Part shown: positions 39,339 through 48,710 of the stretch, one piece after another | How positions within the stretch are numbered: the first letter of the stretch is position 1 | Layout of the letters: the number at the start of each line of letters is the position of its first letter | Assembly: GCF_016107575.1 (NCBI RefSeq) | Contig: NZ_JABAST010000002.1 | Span: 62,001 to 126,000, forward strand | Direction of reading: 5' to 3' | DNA from: Psychrobacter faecalis | Lineage (GTDB): Bacteria; Pseudomonadota; Gammaproteobacteria; Pseudomonadales; Moraxellaceae | Length of the DNA stretch: 64,000 nucleotides | Position numbers and translations under genes: made by a program | The notes under the pieces: generated by a model | What the model saw: only the letters and a program-made list of their open reading frames with translations | Told to the model about the DNA's origin: nothing | The model's database searches: none

Positions 39339-39400
39339 CTTTGAGCGAGACTGGAACCAGTTTTGAATCAGACATAGCAATTAATAAAGTATTTATACGA

Positions 39401-39438
39401 AAAAAAGCCGTTAACTTAAATAGGATAACGGCTTTTTT
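39401..39438. terminator. Bidirectional terminator
   Basis: AAAAAAGCCGTTA and TAACGGCTTTTTT arms around about 12 bases. It ends the hydrolase gene and the minus-strand Ter biosynthetic operon. Confidence 0.92.
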
Positions 39439-39516
39439 ATTGAAACCATTTAGCAGATTAACGTTAAAGCGGCAGTTTTAAAAAATACTATAAAGCAGTC
39501 AGGCTAACGTCTTTAT

Positions 39517-40602
39517 TTATAAGCGGGTCGTATAGTCGCTATTAATATCATCAAGGGTGCCAAAGACCTCAGCGCGATTGACGATTTCGGTGGCCCATGC
39601 ACGGTGCGTGGCAGGCTCAAGCATGGTATCGTTATATTTAAAGACCGCCTTTGCCTCGCTATGCAAGATTGCCTGCGCTTCATCCAAGGTGCTCAGCGGC
39701 ACGCAATACGCCTGCTGTACCAACGCAATCTGGCTTGGGTGAATGACCGTTTTGCCGACCAGTCCTAAGTTCACATCACGCATCAGCTCTTTCATAAACA
39801 GCGTTGGCTGCTCTAAGTATTCAAATACTGGCGCGGTAAGATAAAAACCATGCGGTACAAAGCAGCCAAGCAGCTGATAGGCGAGCGTACCAATCGGGGT
39901 ATCATAAACGATGCTATTTTTAGGACGGCGTAAACGCAGTGCGGCAAATAAGTCGTTACCACCGATACGCAGGGCAAAAACGGGTTGACTGAAGGCTTCT
40001 TTAAAGCCAATCGCCAATTCTTGATTGTGATGCGGGTTAAAGAGCGCTGCTGTCTCAAGCGTCGGCATCAATAGCTGCTCAGTGCTTAAATTCTGAGACG
40101 CCATACGCCAATTAGACAAACTATACATATCGACTTTTGGCATGACAAAACCGTCGACCAAATCAATATGCGCAAAATCTGCCAGCTGCTCTAGCATCGC
40201 CGGATGACGCGGACGAATAAAGACTAGTGGTCTGGTTGGTTGATTGGTGTGCGCTTTTGATTGAATGCCATTTTTTTTTGTTGGGTCATTAATGCTATCG
40301 ACATGCGCCGCCCACGTATGTAGCAGCGTTTGTAGACGTATGAGCGCCAACTCAACATCGCTATGGCTGACCGCATCTTCTAAGCAGATAATAATACTGT
40401 TAATCGTCGGCAATTTGTCGCGTGTAATGACTTGCCAAATATCTTGCCGCGTTGCAGGCATATAAAGGCTAGCACCCAATTGATACGGATGATGGGTAAG
40501 CGGTTTGAGCATCGCATGACGCTCGGTAATTAGGTGGGCATAAGACTGATTGTTGTTATAAAGGTTGGACTCGTTGTGCGGTATATCGGACATAGTTGGC
40601 AT
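39517..40602 (-). CDS. CitE-like HpcH/HpaI-family lyase of the Ter biosynthetic operon
   Basis: A 361-residue TIM-barrel C-C lyase. Visible: IIICLEDAVSHSD (metal/substrate), FIRPRHPAM, VDGFVMPKVD and GLVGKTVIHPSQI, the family's CoA/dicarboxylate-binding segments. Citrate lyase beta-subunit relatives cleave or form acyl-CoA-linked hydroxy acids; the substrate here is unknown. It is last in the five-gene minus-strand operon with two PRTases, a HAD protein and an ATP-grasp. Coding A9 run at 40271-40279 (reverse strand) is a possible slippage point. Confidence 0.82.
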   Translation of the reverse strand: MPTMSDIPHNESNLYNNNQSYAHLITERHAMLKPLTHHPYQLGASLYMPATRQDIWQVITRDKLPTINSIIICLEDAVSHSDVELALIRLQTLLHTWAAHVDSINDPTKKNGIQSKAHTNQPTRPLVFIRPRHPAMLEQLADFAHIDLVDGFVMPKVDMYSLSNWRMASQNLSTEQLLMPTLETAALFNPHHNQELAIGFKEAFSQPVFALRIGGNDLFAALRLRRPKNSIVYDTPIGTLAYQLLGCFVPHGFYLTAPVFEYLEQPTLFMKELMRDVNLGLVGKTVIHPSQIALVQQAYCVPLSTLDEAQAILHSEAKAVFKYNDTMLEPATHRAWATEIVNRAEVFGTLDDINSDYTTRL

Positions 40603-40724
40603 CGTAAATAGTGATAAATGAATGGTTATAGCAAAAAATCATAGCGTAAGGACGTATGATAAAAACAGCGCTGCTGATGCAGGATTGATGCATTTCTTTC
40701 GTAATACATCAATACATTAATAAA

Positions 40725-41906
40725 TCATGGACGGTTTGTTGACCGCTGCTTGATCAGCGTAATCGCTTGATAGGGGAGTATTTTAGCACCTAATACCGTG
40801 ATATTGATATCGCGCTCGCTACATAAATGGCGCAATAATACGGTATCTGGGTGATCGGCGGTGGCCAGCAAGATGCGCTCAGGATCACGGCGTAATATCG
40901 CCCGTGTCGCCTCTGCAATGGTCGGCTTAATACGATTACGATTGTCAATGTCATAATCAATTGCCAACGTATCAATTAAATCCGCAGTCTGATAGCGTGG
41001 TTGCTTGAACGTTTGCAAGTATTGTGGAGACGTAGACAATGCAAGCCGCGTGCTATCAATATGATCAACAAAGGCTAGGCTATGGTCTACCGCAACCAAG
41101 TTATCATAAAAAACGCTACGATGTAGCCCCGATTGCGGCTCGGTATATAAACTGCGTGATATCAGCCCAGATACGGTACTGTTCAATAACCCCGATGGAA
41201 TCAGCCAATCTTCCTCGCTTGCCGCTAACCAAGCAACGCTTGCGGGGTCAGCAAGGGTTAATAGAGGAATAACATTCTCACCCTGATGGAAAATATTGGC
41301 AAAATTTGGATGATTAGGGTTGCTAAAGATATCTAAGCTACGAGATAGCTCTTGATAAATCGCTCCTTTGCCCGTCCAGCCGTCGACAAATACGATGGCA
41401 CTGTTTGGATGAGCATCCAATATCATCTGCAGCGCGACTGGATCAAGGCCGCGATCGCGAATGATACTGATACCATAATGCACACTTGGCAACGCATAGC
41501 TGCTATCAGCTACTAATGCACGCTGCAACAATACGCCAATGGGTAAACCTGCGCGTACCAAGCTGACTAATATTAATGGACGTTCAGTACTTACCGTTTG
41601 CCAAAAAATATGATGTAGCGTATAAGCCAAGTTAGCAATATCAGTTGCGGTTCTCGTGGTACCTTGCGCTAATGCCTGCTGATACAATTGCTCATGCATG
41701 GCAGTCGGCGTATGCTCTAGTGTCAACATATCAGAATAATGGCGCTGTCCACTTTGGATGAGCGCTTCTTTCTGGCTCACAGGTACATCGGCAACGGCGT
41801 CTTTATCAACGATATCAAGCAGCACAGTCACATCGCTGGCAAGATAGCTGCCTGAGCCATATTCCTGCATTTTTCGCATATTAGGGTTCGTTATAGGATG
41901 GGTCAT
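40725..41906 (-). CDS. PRTase_1/StiP-type protein of the Ter biosynthetic operon
   Basis: A 393-residue protein of the family called PRTase_1 or StiP, found in Ter operons. N-terminal YGSGSYLASDVTVLLDI is typical. The phosphoribosyltransferase region has LVSLVRAGLPIGVLLQR, GISIIRDRGLD and the PRPP-loop-like FVDGWTGKGAIYQEL. Some databases call it a cysteine protease because of an older assignment; the sequence here supports a PRTase fold. Presumed to build a nucleoside-like product with the neighbouring enzymes. Four-gene neighbours lie 64-122 bases apart. Confidence 0.85.
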   Translation of the reverse strand: MTHPITNPNMRKMQEYGSGSYLASDVTVLLDIVDKDAVADVPVSQKEALIQSGQRHYSDMLTLEHTPTAMHEQLYQQALAQGTTRTATDIANLAYTLHHIFWQTVSTERPLILVSLVRAGLPIGVLLQRALVADSSYALPSVHYGISIIRDRGLDPVALQMILDAHPNSAIVFVDGWTGKGAIYQELSRSLDIFSNPNHPNFANIFHQGENVIPLLTLADPASVAWLAASEEDWLIPSGLLNSTVSGLISRSLYTEPQSGLHRSVFYDNLVAVDHSLAFVDHIDSTRLALSTSPQYLQTFKQPRYQTADLIDTLAIDYDIDNRNRIKPTIAEATRAILRRDPERILLATADHPDTVLLRHLCSERDINITVLGAKILPYQAITLIKQRSTNRP

Positions 41907-41970
41907 AAGATGGTTTCTACTTAAAAAAATGAGTTCTACTACTACTACTATTGTTATTATTTAAAAACTA

Positions 41971-42801
41971 TTACGAGCTAAAGCGCGCATGTAGCTGACC
42001 ATGATTGGGCATGCCATACCAGTCAAGTAGTTGCAAAAATGGCAAATCGGCCAAGCTATCACCAAAACCAAAACTTGGACGCTGATGGTCTAAATGCTGG
42101 ACTAATAAAAACTGTACCGCATGACGTTTATGAACCGCGTGCGGCAATATCGCCAGATTATTCGCATTCACATGCACATAAAAATCTTGCTCAAAGTCAC
42201 GTATTAACGTTGGCAACTTTTTAGCGAGCTCTACTAACGCTTGATGGTCCTTTTGCGCATGCTTAATAGCCAGGTAAATAGTCAATTTTTCATTAGCAGA
42301 ACCATTATTAAAGTGATCGATATGTGGTGTAAATAACAGCTGGCTATTGTCATTTTTACTGTGATTGGCAAATAATTGGCTAAGCTGCTGCAATTTATCC
42401 TGTAGTGGTGCAAGCTGACTATGCATACGCTGTTGCCACTGAGCTTGTAGCGTGCCGTCTCTAGCAAGAATAATCGCACCGTGGGTTAAGACTTGCCAAC
42501 TGTCAAAAGGCAGCTTAACGCGTTTAATTTCACTGCGATCGCGTGCAGTGACCACTATCAGCTCAGTACTAGTAAGCAGCCAATTAAAGAATGCGGCTTG
42601 ACGCTGACTCATAAAGCTTAGTGGCTTGCCTTGCTTGTTAATAGTCGCGCAAACTAAGTTTTTGGCTTCAGCAGTAGGTAAATCCCACGCATCGATTTTA
42701 CGTTGGGTTTGAAAAAGTGTATCGTCCAAATCCATCAGCGCGTAGGGTTTGATAATATCGGGATTGGCTTGAAAAAATGGGCTAGTCATAGTATTTGCCA
42801 T
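41971..42801 (-). CDS. HAD-family hydrolase of the Ter biosynthetic operon
   Basis: A 276-residue HAD phosphatase. Motif I is MDLDDTLFQT (D-x-D-D-T), motif II is VVTARD, and motif IV is FGFGDSLADLPF. It probably removes a phosphate from an intermediate made by the two PRTases. The cap region between motif II and IV is about 130 residues. Part of the minus-strand five-gene operon. Confidence 0.85.
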   Translation of the reverse strand: MANTMTSPFFQANPDIIKPYALMDLDDTLFQTQRKIDAWDLPTAEAKNLVCATINKQGKPLSFMSQRQAAFFNWLLTSTELIVVTARDRSEIKRVKLPFDSWQVLTHGAIILARDGTLQAQWQQRMHSQLAPLQDKLQQLSQLFANHSKNDNSQLLFTPHIDHFNNGSANEKLTIYLAIKHAQKDHQALVELAKKLPTLIRDFEQDFYVHVNANNLAILPHAVHKRHAVQFLLVQHLDHQRPSFGFGDSLADLPFLQLLDWYGMPNHGQLHARFSS

Positions 42802-42890
42802 AAAAGCGTGCGTAAATGTGAAAAGTAAAGTAGGGTTTAAAGGATAGTTTTAATAGGACAGCCTTTGTAAGCTAGCTTTTATAAAATAGC

Positions 42891-44171
42891 TTAAAGTGTC
42901 GGACTCACCACCAGCACATTATCCAAATCTTTCCATATATCATCGACGCTATCCGCCGATGTTTCCACGCACAAGACAATCAAGTCCCAATCGCTAGGCT
43001 CAACATTATAAGTAAAGTTCGTCATACCAAGCCCATAGTTATCGCTAAAACTGAGCATCGTGGTAATCGCGCCACCAAGGGCAATCGGTGAGCGGGTTAA
43101 GGCGCTAAACTTAACCGTAGCGTTTTGAGCTTGTGTCTCAAGCCATTCCGCTAATAAAAACGGCAACCAAACAAACTCATTACTGCCCAATACTAAAATC
43201 CGCTTGGGCAACTGCTTTTTATCAAGTTGTCGTTTCTCAAGCTGTTCTTTCTCAAATTGGGCTTGCTGATTAAAAACGTTAAAAGCAGTTTGAAACTGCA
43301 AAAGGTAATTATCAAAACCATCGGTACTATCTAGCGTTGGAAAGCGTCCCCAATTGCCAGTTTCACCTAGCGTATGGTTGCCAGCCTCAGTGGTATCGAC
43401 AGACGGCATGGTAATCGGCTCAGGATTGGGCGCATCGGTCCATTGCCATGCACCAGATAACAAGTGATGACGATGAAAGTCAATATTTGGCAATCGAATG
43501 GCAATCGTGTCTTCGGCAGAATCAGATTGGTTCTGACTTAAGGACCAATCTACCAATGTCGTTAGATGCACTTGTTCTAATTCGGTCAGTCCTGCGTTAC
43601 GAAGGGCGGTGACGACATTGACGCAAGTATTGCCCGTTGACGCTTCATCATCAACCATAATCAAGGTTTTGCTCGCTAGTAGCTGCGCTTGCGTTACTTT
43701 ATCTGCACTTTGATAAATCAGATGCTGGCTGGCGTGACTGTGGTCTTCGCTAAACGTGGTCAATAAAGAGTGGCTGCTTTTGTCATGATTGCCATCATGT
43801 TGCGCATGACGCGTAGAATTTAACAGTAGCGCATTGGGGTAACGCGTTTGTAGCGCTTGATGTACGCCCGCAGATAAGCCAACGGCAGTTTCGGCCATAC
43901 CAATAACCAAAATGGGTTCAGGCAAATCATCTGGTACTAGGTTTGCCAAATCAGTAAAAGCATGACGCATGGTGCTAGGCGTGACTGGAATATGGCGACC
44001 TAAGACTTTTGAGACAAACAAAAATGCGCGTTTAGGGTTAATGCGCTGCGCAAATCCAAGCAAGTCTTCTAGCTCGTAGTTTTTACTGTCACCGCTAAAA
44101 TTGGTTTGATAAGTTAAATCAAGAGTGCCGCGTGGTAGGGTGATGGTCGTACTGTGTTGCTTATTTGGCAT
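42891..44171 (-). CDS. PRTase_2 with C-terminal TRSP domain, Ter biosynthetic operon
   Basis: A 426-residue protein. The N-terminal two thirds are PRTase-like, with FVSKVLGRHIPV, VIGMAETAVGLSAGVHQAL and the PRPP loop LIMVDDEASTGNTCVNVV. The C-terminal third is the TRSP domain, named for the T-R-S-P motif seen here in ALTRSPIALGGA. Between them is a polar linker with a KQLEK-type repeat. Start ATG has GAAGGA. It follows the ATP-grasp gene by 43 bases. Confidence 0.87.
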   Translation of the reverse strand: MPNKQHSTTITLPRGTLDLTYQTNFSGDSKNYELEDLLGFAQRINPKRAFLFVSKVLGRHIPVTPSTMRHAFTDLANLVPDDLPEPILVIGMAETAVGLSAGVHQALQTRYPNALLLNSTRHAQHDGNHDKSSHSLLTTFSEDHSHASQHLIYQSADKVTQAQLLASKTLIMVDDEASTGNTCVNVVTALRNAGLTELEQVHLTTLVDWSLSQNQSDSAEDTIAIRLPNIDFHRHHLLSGAWQWTDAPNPEPITMPSVDTTEAGNHTLGETGNWGRFPTLDSTDGFDNYLLQFQTAFNVFNQQAQFEKEQLEKRQLDKKQLPKRILVLGSNEFVWLPFLLAEWLETQAQNATVKFSALTRSPIALGGAITTMLSFSDNYGLGMTNFTYNVEPSDWDLIVLCVETSADSVDDIWKDLDNVLVVSPTL

Positions 44172-44214
44172 TTATTTTCCTTCGGTCTTGCAATTTGTTA
44201 ATCGTTATTTTTAC

Positions 44215-45375
44215 TTACTCAGTAGCATCTTCTTCAATCTTTACGCTAACCATAATTGAGCGTACTTGGCAGGGAATGATTTGCTGTGCAATATCCACAA
44301 GCTTCGGTTTATCGGTTAAACCAAGCCAATAGCCAAACCCAACTTGGGTTAAATCGAGCCCGCTATGGGTGGTGTAACCGATACCCCCAGAGGGGCGACT
44401 ATTAATCTCAAGTACGCGGTGCTGCCTGTCATCGTCGGCCTTGGTTTGTACGCTGACGATACCATCACAGCCAAACGCTTTAATCAGTGGAGTAACCACA
44501 TCCATGACCGCTTGCTCGTAGCCGATATGCTGGATTTTACCCGTTTTATAGCGGGTAACAGCTGCCAATACTTCGCCGTATTCACAGACGACATCGATAG
44601 AGTATTCTTGCCCTGACAAATAAGGCATCAGCAACATAGGAATTGGGCGCTCGTGCACCATTAGGCTGTTGGCATAAGCATTGATAAACTGCGTGGTATT
44701 GATTTTTTTCTCTTCGGTAAAGTACAAATGTTCAAAGCTATCGTATCGTGCGTCAGCTTCCTTGTCGGTATCAAGTCGCCAAAACCCTTGAGCGAAAATA
44801 CCAGTGACCGGTTTGACGCATAAAGGCTGATGACCGTGCCTAGCAAGGAGTGATTCAAGCTCTGCGACATTATCAAAGCGCCACGCTTCGGCGACGGGAA
44901 TATCATGCTCATGACACTGCTGCATAAAGGCAAACTTATCATCTATCGCTTCTAACGCCGCCACACTTGTCGCGCCAGTCAATAAACGAATACCCGCCGC
45001 GTCAAATGCTTCCCGCTGCGCTTCATAATCAATGCCATTGCGCCCCGTGAGTAGCACTTTAACGTTATTATTTTTGGCTTGCTCTAAGACAAACTGCCAA
45101 CGCGGCATTACTGGCTCAGCAGACTCAAGCTCTGCTTGCTCATCGCTATCTGTGGCACTTGCAGACGGCTCAATATATACGCTATCGGCAAATTCAAAAA
45201 TCTCAGGTCTATTATGACGGTGTGAAGCAATAATGTTAAATGGCGTCTCAGATTGGGCTTTTAATGCTTGTAGGCTGGCGAGCATATCACGCTGGCTTGA
45301 CTGACCTTCCGCTAACCAAACGGCAGATGGCGTAGTAGACGTTGTGTGAGGGCTTTGGTTAGCAGGGGATTTCAT
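44215..45375 (-). CDS. ATP-grasp enzyme of the Ter biosynthetic operon
   Basis: About 386 residues; the ATG at 45373-45375 (MKSPANQS) is preferred to one 13 codons earlier. ATP-grasp elements: TGATSVAALEAIDDKFAF, LCVKPVTGIFAQGFWR, EYSIDVVCEYGEV and the metal motif EINSRPSGG. These enzymes join a carboxylate to an amine or thiol using ATP. First gene of the five-gene minus-strand operon and divergent from terA, so the 297-base gap probably holds both promoters. Confidence 0.87.
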   Translation of the reverse strand: MKSPANQSPHTTSTTPSAVWLAEGQSSQRDMLASLQALKAQSETPFNIIASHRHNRPEIFEFADSVYIEPSASATDSDEQAELESAEPVMPRWQFVLEQAKNNNVKVLLTGRNGIDYEAQREAFDAAGIRLLTGATSVAALEAIDDKFAFMQQCHEHDIPVAEAWRFDNVAELESLLARHGHQPLCVKPVTGIFAQGFWRLDTDKEADARYDSFEHLYFTEEKKINTTQFINAYANSLMVHERPIPMLLMPYLSGQEYSIDVVCEYGEVLAAVTRYKTGKIQHIGYEQAVMDVVTPLIKAFGCDGIVSVQTKADDDRQHRVLEINSRPSGGIGYTTHSGLDLTQVGFGYWLGLTDKPKLVDIAQQIIPCQVRSIMVSVKIEEDATE

Positions 45376-45672
45376 AATTCTCTCAGCGTTATTAAAATTT
45401 ATAGAGTGCAACAACTAGAATTGAGTCTTGAAGAGGGTCAGTCGTTCAGCGCGTTATCATATTACCTAAAATAGAGGCTATTATATACAAATGCTAAGCG
45501 TTATAAATGCTGCTAACAAAATAGCATTAAGGATTTGTAAAAATGTTTTTGCCGGCTGGTTAACGCTTTGTTGAACGGGCGTGCGCTGTAAAAATCAGCT
45601 GTTATCCATGCTACTATAGTGCGATAGTCAACAGCATCCATATCAACAAATAATAAATAACCTAAAGGATAA

Positions 45673-46929
45673 ATGATGAGTCAACCTCAAAAACTGATTG
45701 CTGGTGCCAATGCGCCGCTGCCAACCGATAACATTAGCATCCGTATTTTAAGCCAAAGCGCCATCGATTGCGCCGCTTATCGCCTGACGACTGACGGTAA
45801 AGTACGCGGCGATGGCGACATGATATTTTATGGGCAGACGCGTAGCGATGATGGCAGTGTAAGCTTCCGTGGACATGATAGCGATGGATTTTTTGATATT
45901 AATTTACCTGCGCAGCCAGCGAGTATCGACAAGATAGCCCTTGCGTTTTCTAGTGCGCAAACACTGGCGCAAGTCGGCGATGTGGATGTTCAAGTCTTGC
46001 AAGGCAGCCAAGTGCTGATGACTTGTCAGTTAAGTGCTGCTGGACGTAATGAAAAAGCCATTATCCTTGCAGAATGCTACCGTCGCCAAGGTAGCTGGAA
46101 GTTCCGTTTTATCGCCCAAGGTTTTGAAGGTGGTCTAAAGCCCTTATCTGAACATTTCGGTGTAGAGATTGCTGATGAAGCGCCAGCTCAAGCTCAACCA
46201 ATCAATACGCAGAAGCCAATCAACACGCAAAAAGCGGGTAGTGCGCCGCAAACAACTACGCCGCCGCCAATTCCTAGCGCTGCTCAAAATCCGTCAATCA
46301 ATCTCAGTAAAATCACCTTAACCAAGAACCAAACTAGCATCAATCTAAAGAAACGCGATGATTTTGGTAAAATCTCTGTCAACCTCAACTGGAATCAACG
46401 TCCAGATAATAGTACACGAGCGCCTAAAAAAGGCTTGCTTGGTGATCTGTTCAAACAGCATAAAGCTAGTGGTATTGACCTTGATGTCGGAGCGATGATT
46501 CATCTGAAAAATGGTGAAAAAACGCTGATTCAGGCCTTGGGCAATCGCTTTGGTAATTTACAATCAGCGCCTTATGTGTTGCTCCGTGCCGATGATAGAA
46601 CCGGACAAGTCAGTGGCGGTGAGTGGCTCGATATCAACGGGCAACAGTGGTCGCAGATTGAAGAAGTCTTTATCTTTGCTTTTATTTACGAAGGCGTACC
46701 AAATTGGGCGCAAACCGATGGCGTTGTGACCATTCATGTGCCAGATCAGCCGCCGATTGAAACTCGTTTGACAGAAGGCACAGGTAACTTGCCCATGTGT
46801 GCGATTGCGCGTCTGGTCAATCAAAATGGCAGTATTAATGTTGAGCGGATCAATCAATACTTTAAAGGTCATCAAGAAATGGACAAAGCCTTTAATTGGG
46901 GCTTCAGCTGGAAGCGTGGTAGTAAATAA
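45673..46929 (+). CDS. terA: TerA-like protein with two TerD-fold domains
   Basis: A 418-residue cytosolic protein of the tellurite/stress-resistance family. The N-terminal TerD-type domain (about 1-165) has TTDGKVRGDGDMIFYGQTRSDDGSV and CYRRQGSWKFRFIAQGFEGGL. A Gln/Pro/Thr-rich linker with a repeated PINTQK follows (about 178-215). The C-terminal TerA domain (about 230-418) has ISVNLNW, SGIDLDVGAMIHLK and VVTIHVPDQPPIETRL. TerD domains bind calcium. A KKGLLGDLF segment sits between strands. Start has AAAGGA; the ATG one codon later is equal. Confidence 0.85.
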   Translation: MMSQPQKLIAGANAPLPTDNISIRILSQSAIDCAAYRLTTDGKVRGDGDMIFYGQTRSDDGSVSFRGHDSDGFFDINLPAQPASIDKIALAFSSAQTLAQVGDVDVQVLQGSQVLMTCQLSAAGRNEKAIILAECYRRQGSWKFRFIAQGFEGGLKPLSEHFGVEIADEAPAQAQPINTQKPINTQKAGSAPQTTTPPPIPSAAQNPSINLSKITLTKNQTSINLKKRDDFGKISVNLNWNQRPDNSTRAPKKGLLGDLFKQHKASGIDLDVGAMIHLKNGEKTLIQALGNRFGNLQSAPYVLLRADDRTGQVSGGEWLDINGQQWSQIEEVFIFAFIYEGVPNWAQTDGVVTIHVPDQPPIETRLTEGTGNLPMCAIARLVNQNGSINVERINQYFKGHQEMDKAFNWGFSWKRGSK

Positions 46930-46954
46930 GGCTTTTTGATAATAAAGTATAATT

Positions 46955-46990
46955 TAAAAAAACAGCCCGTCTATTTATATAGACGGGCTG
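46955..46990 (-). terminator. Terminator of the terZ-type gene (minus strand)
   Basis: CAGCCCGTCTAT and ATAGACGGGCTG form a perfect 12-bp stem around TTAT. The T-run follows only on the minus strand, so it mainly serves the minus-strand gene ending at 47038. Confidence 0.85.
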
Positions 46991-47037
46991 ATTGCTTATA
47001 GATTACTAAAACTCTTAATTAAGATTGCTTAACCTAT

Positions 47038-47646
47038 TTACGCATGCGGCGTGATAGCAGGCATCAAGTCATGGAAAGTACGACCAGAAGCAGTTTCGCC
47101 AATGGCATGCATTTTCCACTCGTTATTATGACGATAGACTTTTGCCATAATCATTGCGGTGTGTCCACCTTGCGCTGATAAATTGTAGCGGGCAACTTCC
47201 TGATTGTTATTGGCATTGACGATACGGCAAAAAGCGTTTTCTACCGTTTCAAAGGTCTGACCAGTAAAGCTATTAACGGTAAATACTAACGATACTACGT
47301 TCGCTGGCACTTTTGATAAATCAACGTTAATGACTTCGTCGTCGCCGTCGCCGTCACCTGTGCGGTTGTCGCCAGTATGGACGATGCTGCCATCTTTTGA
47401 TTTTAGCTGACTGAACCAAATCGCATCGACCGCTTGTTTATTGGCATCAAACATAATGCATGAAGCGTCTAAATCGATCGAGTCGCCGCCCGTACCGCCG
47501 CCAAATAACTTGCCTAAGAAGCCGCCTTTTTTCTCTTGTGGTCCTTGAAAGACGTCCCAGCCTAAACCCAATTTTACTTGCGTAAGCTCACCGCCAGCTT
47601 CTTTGCTGAGGGAGATTTTTTGACCCTTTTGTAAACTAACTGCCAT
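47038..47646 (-). CDS. TerD-family protein, TerZ-like
   Basis: A 202-residue TerD-fold protein. MAVSLQKGQKISLSKE begins the domain; DASCIMFD and [15 protein letters not shown] form the calcium site; VYRHNNEWKMHAIGE closes it. A Gly-rich insertion with KGGFLGKLFGGGTGG (about residues 40-55) marks the TerZ subgroup and resembles a segment in the TerA-like protein. AAGGA precedes the start. The gene is separate from the five-gene operon. Confidence 0.88.
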   Translation of the reverse strand: MAVSLQKGQKISLSKEAGGELTQVKLGLGWDVFQGPQEKKGGFLGKLFGGGTGGDSIDLDASCIMFDANKQAVDAIWFSQLKSKDGSIVHTGDNRTGDGDGDDEVINVDLSKVPANVVSLVFTVNSFTGQTFETVENAFCRIVNANNNQEVARYNLSAQGGHTAMIMAKVYRHNNEWKMHAIGETASGRTFHDLMPAITPHA

Positions 47647-47773
47647 GGTAAAATCCTTATAATAATTGTGAGGGGATTAATGAATTTTTAGTGTTTGTTT
47701 TTAGTTCTTCATTTCTGCACTGCTTTAGAGCTTCAATCTTGGCGATGACTTTAATGATAGAATGCAACTTCAA

Positions 47774-48526
47774 TTATAAAATATTATCTAAAAAACCACC
47801 GCTGCCACCGCGACCGCCTGAGCTCGTACCTAAGATGCTTTGTAACCAGCCTTGATAGCTGTCACGATTACGTGAGCAGATGATAACTTTGCCCGTTCCT
47901 GAGAAGTTTAAAACCATGCCTTCACCACTGGTGACCGAATTGATAATATTGCTCATGATGCCTTTTTTCTTACTGGTCGAGACTGACAGCTTATAATCAA
48001 GGTTTGAATCCCAACAGACCACATGGCCATTATCAATGATGACGTCTTTATCAGGCGTCACATCAATCTCAAATAGCGAACCAAAACCAGAAACGACAAC
48101 TTGACCTTTACCTTGGGTTTGCATCACCATAAAGCCGCCGGTATCACCAAAGACCGCACCGCCGAGGTTACGCTGGATATTGGCTCTGATGTCGATGCCC
48201 GTTTGTGCGGCAACGAACGCGCCATCGCTCAAGGTGTATTGCTGCGCACCGCAATCGATGATTTGCATATCGCCATCAAGCGTCGGGGCTAGCAGACAAT
48301 CACCTTCACCATTGACCGCTTCAATCTGCTGTTGAAATAAGGATTCATCGTTGGCAAAGCGGCGCATCAGTGATTGCATAAGACCGCCCTGTAGCTTACC
48401 TTTAAGCTCAAGGTTCGACTCCATCATCACCATGGCATTGGCTTCACAATAAATCGAATCGCCTTTTTTTAAGTTACAATGCAAAAAAGGTTCAATGGTG
48501 CCGATTAAGCTAAACGTCGCTGCCAT
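47774..48526 (-). CDS. TIGR00266/AIM24-family protein of the Ter locus
   Basis: A 250-residue protein with three tandem beta-rich sections typical of the AIM24/TIGR00266 fold. Seen: GDSIYCEANAMVMMESNLEL near the start, GGFMVMQTQGKGQVVVSGFG in the middle, and SGEGMVLNFSGTGKVIICSRN. The tail is Gly/Ser-rich and ends GGFLDNIL. These proteins are common in Ter loci of bacteria; their function is unknown, possibly membrane-related. Start has AAGGA but at long spacing. Confidence 0.85.
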   Translation of the reverse strand: MAATFSLIGTIEPFLHCNLKKGDSIYCEANAMVMMESNLELKGKLQGGLMQSLMRRFANDESLFQQQIEAVNGEGDCLLAPTLDGDMQIIDCGAQQYTLSDGAFVAAQTGIDIRANIQRNLGGAVFGDTGGFMVMQTQGKGQVVVSGFGSLFEIDVTPDKDVIIDNGHVVCWDSNLDYKLSVSTSKKKGIMSNIINSVTSGEGMVLNFSGTGKVIICSRNRDSYQGWLQSILGTSSGGRGGSGGFLDNIL

Positions 48527-48710
48527 GGGGTGTAAATCCTTATTCTAATATCTTGAATGTTTTTTTATAAAAAATGAGCATCTGTAATTTAAGCCTACCA
48601 ATTACATTTAAAGCCATCAAATGCTTTAGACAGGCACACCTGATGGCTTATTGATTATTGCAATCAAATAGTCGATTGCGATAGTAGTCTTACAAATATC
48701 TTATAGAGCG

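Noticed and set aside
41935..41951. CTA trinucleotide run between the HAD and StiP-type genes
   Set aside because: Too short and non-coding to call a functional repeat.
46963..46990. Terminator for terA on the plus strand
   Set aside because: No T-run follows on the plus strand; it fits the minus strand better, though the hairpin may still slow read-through.
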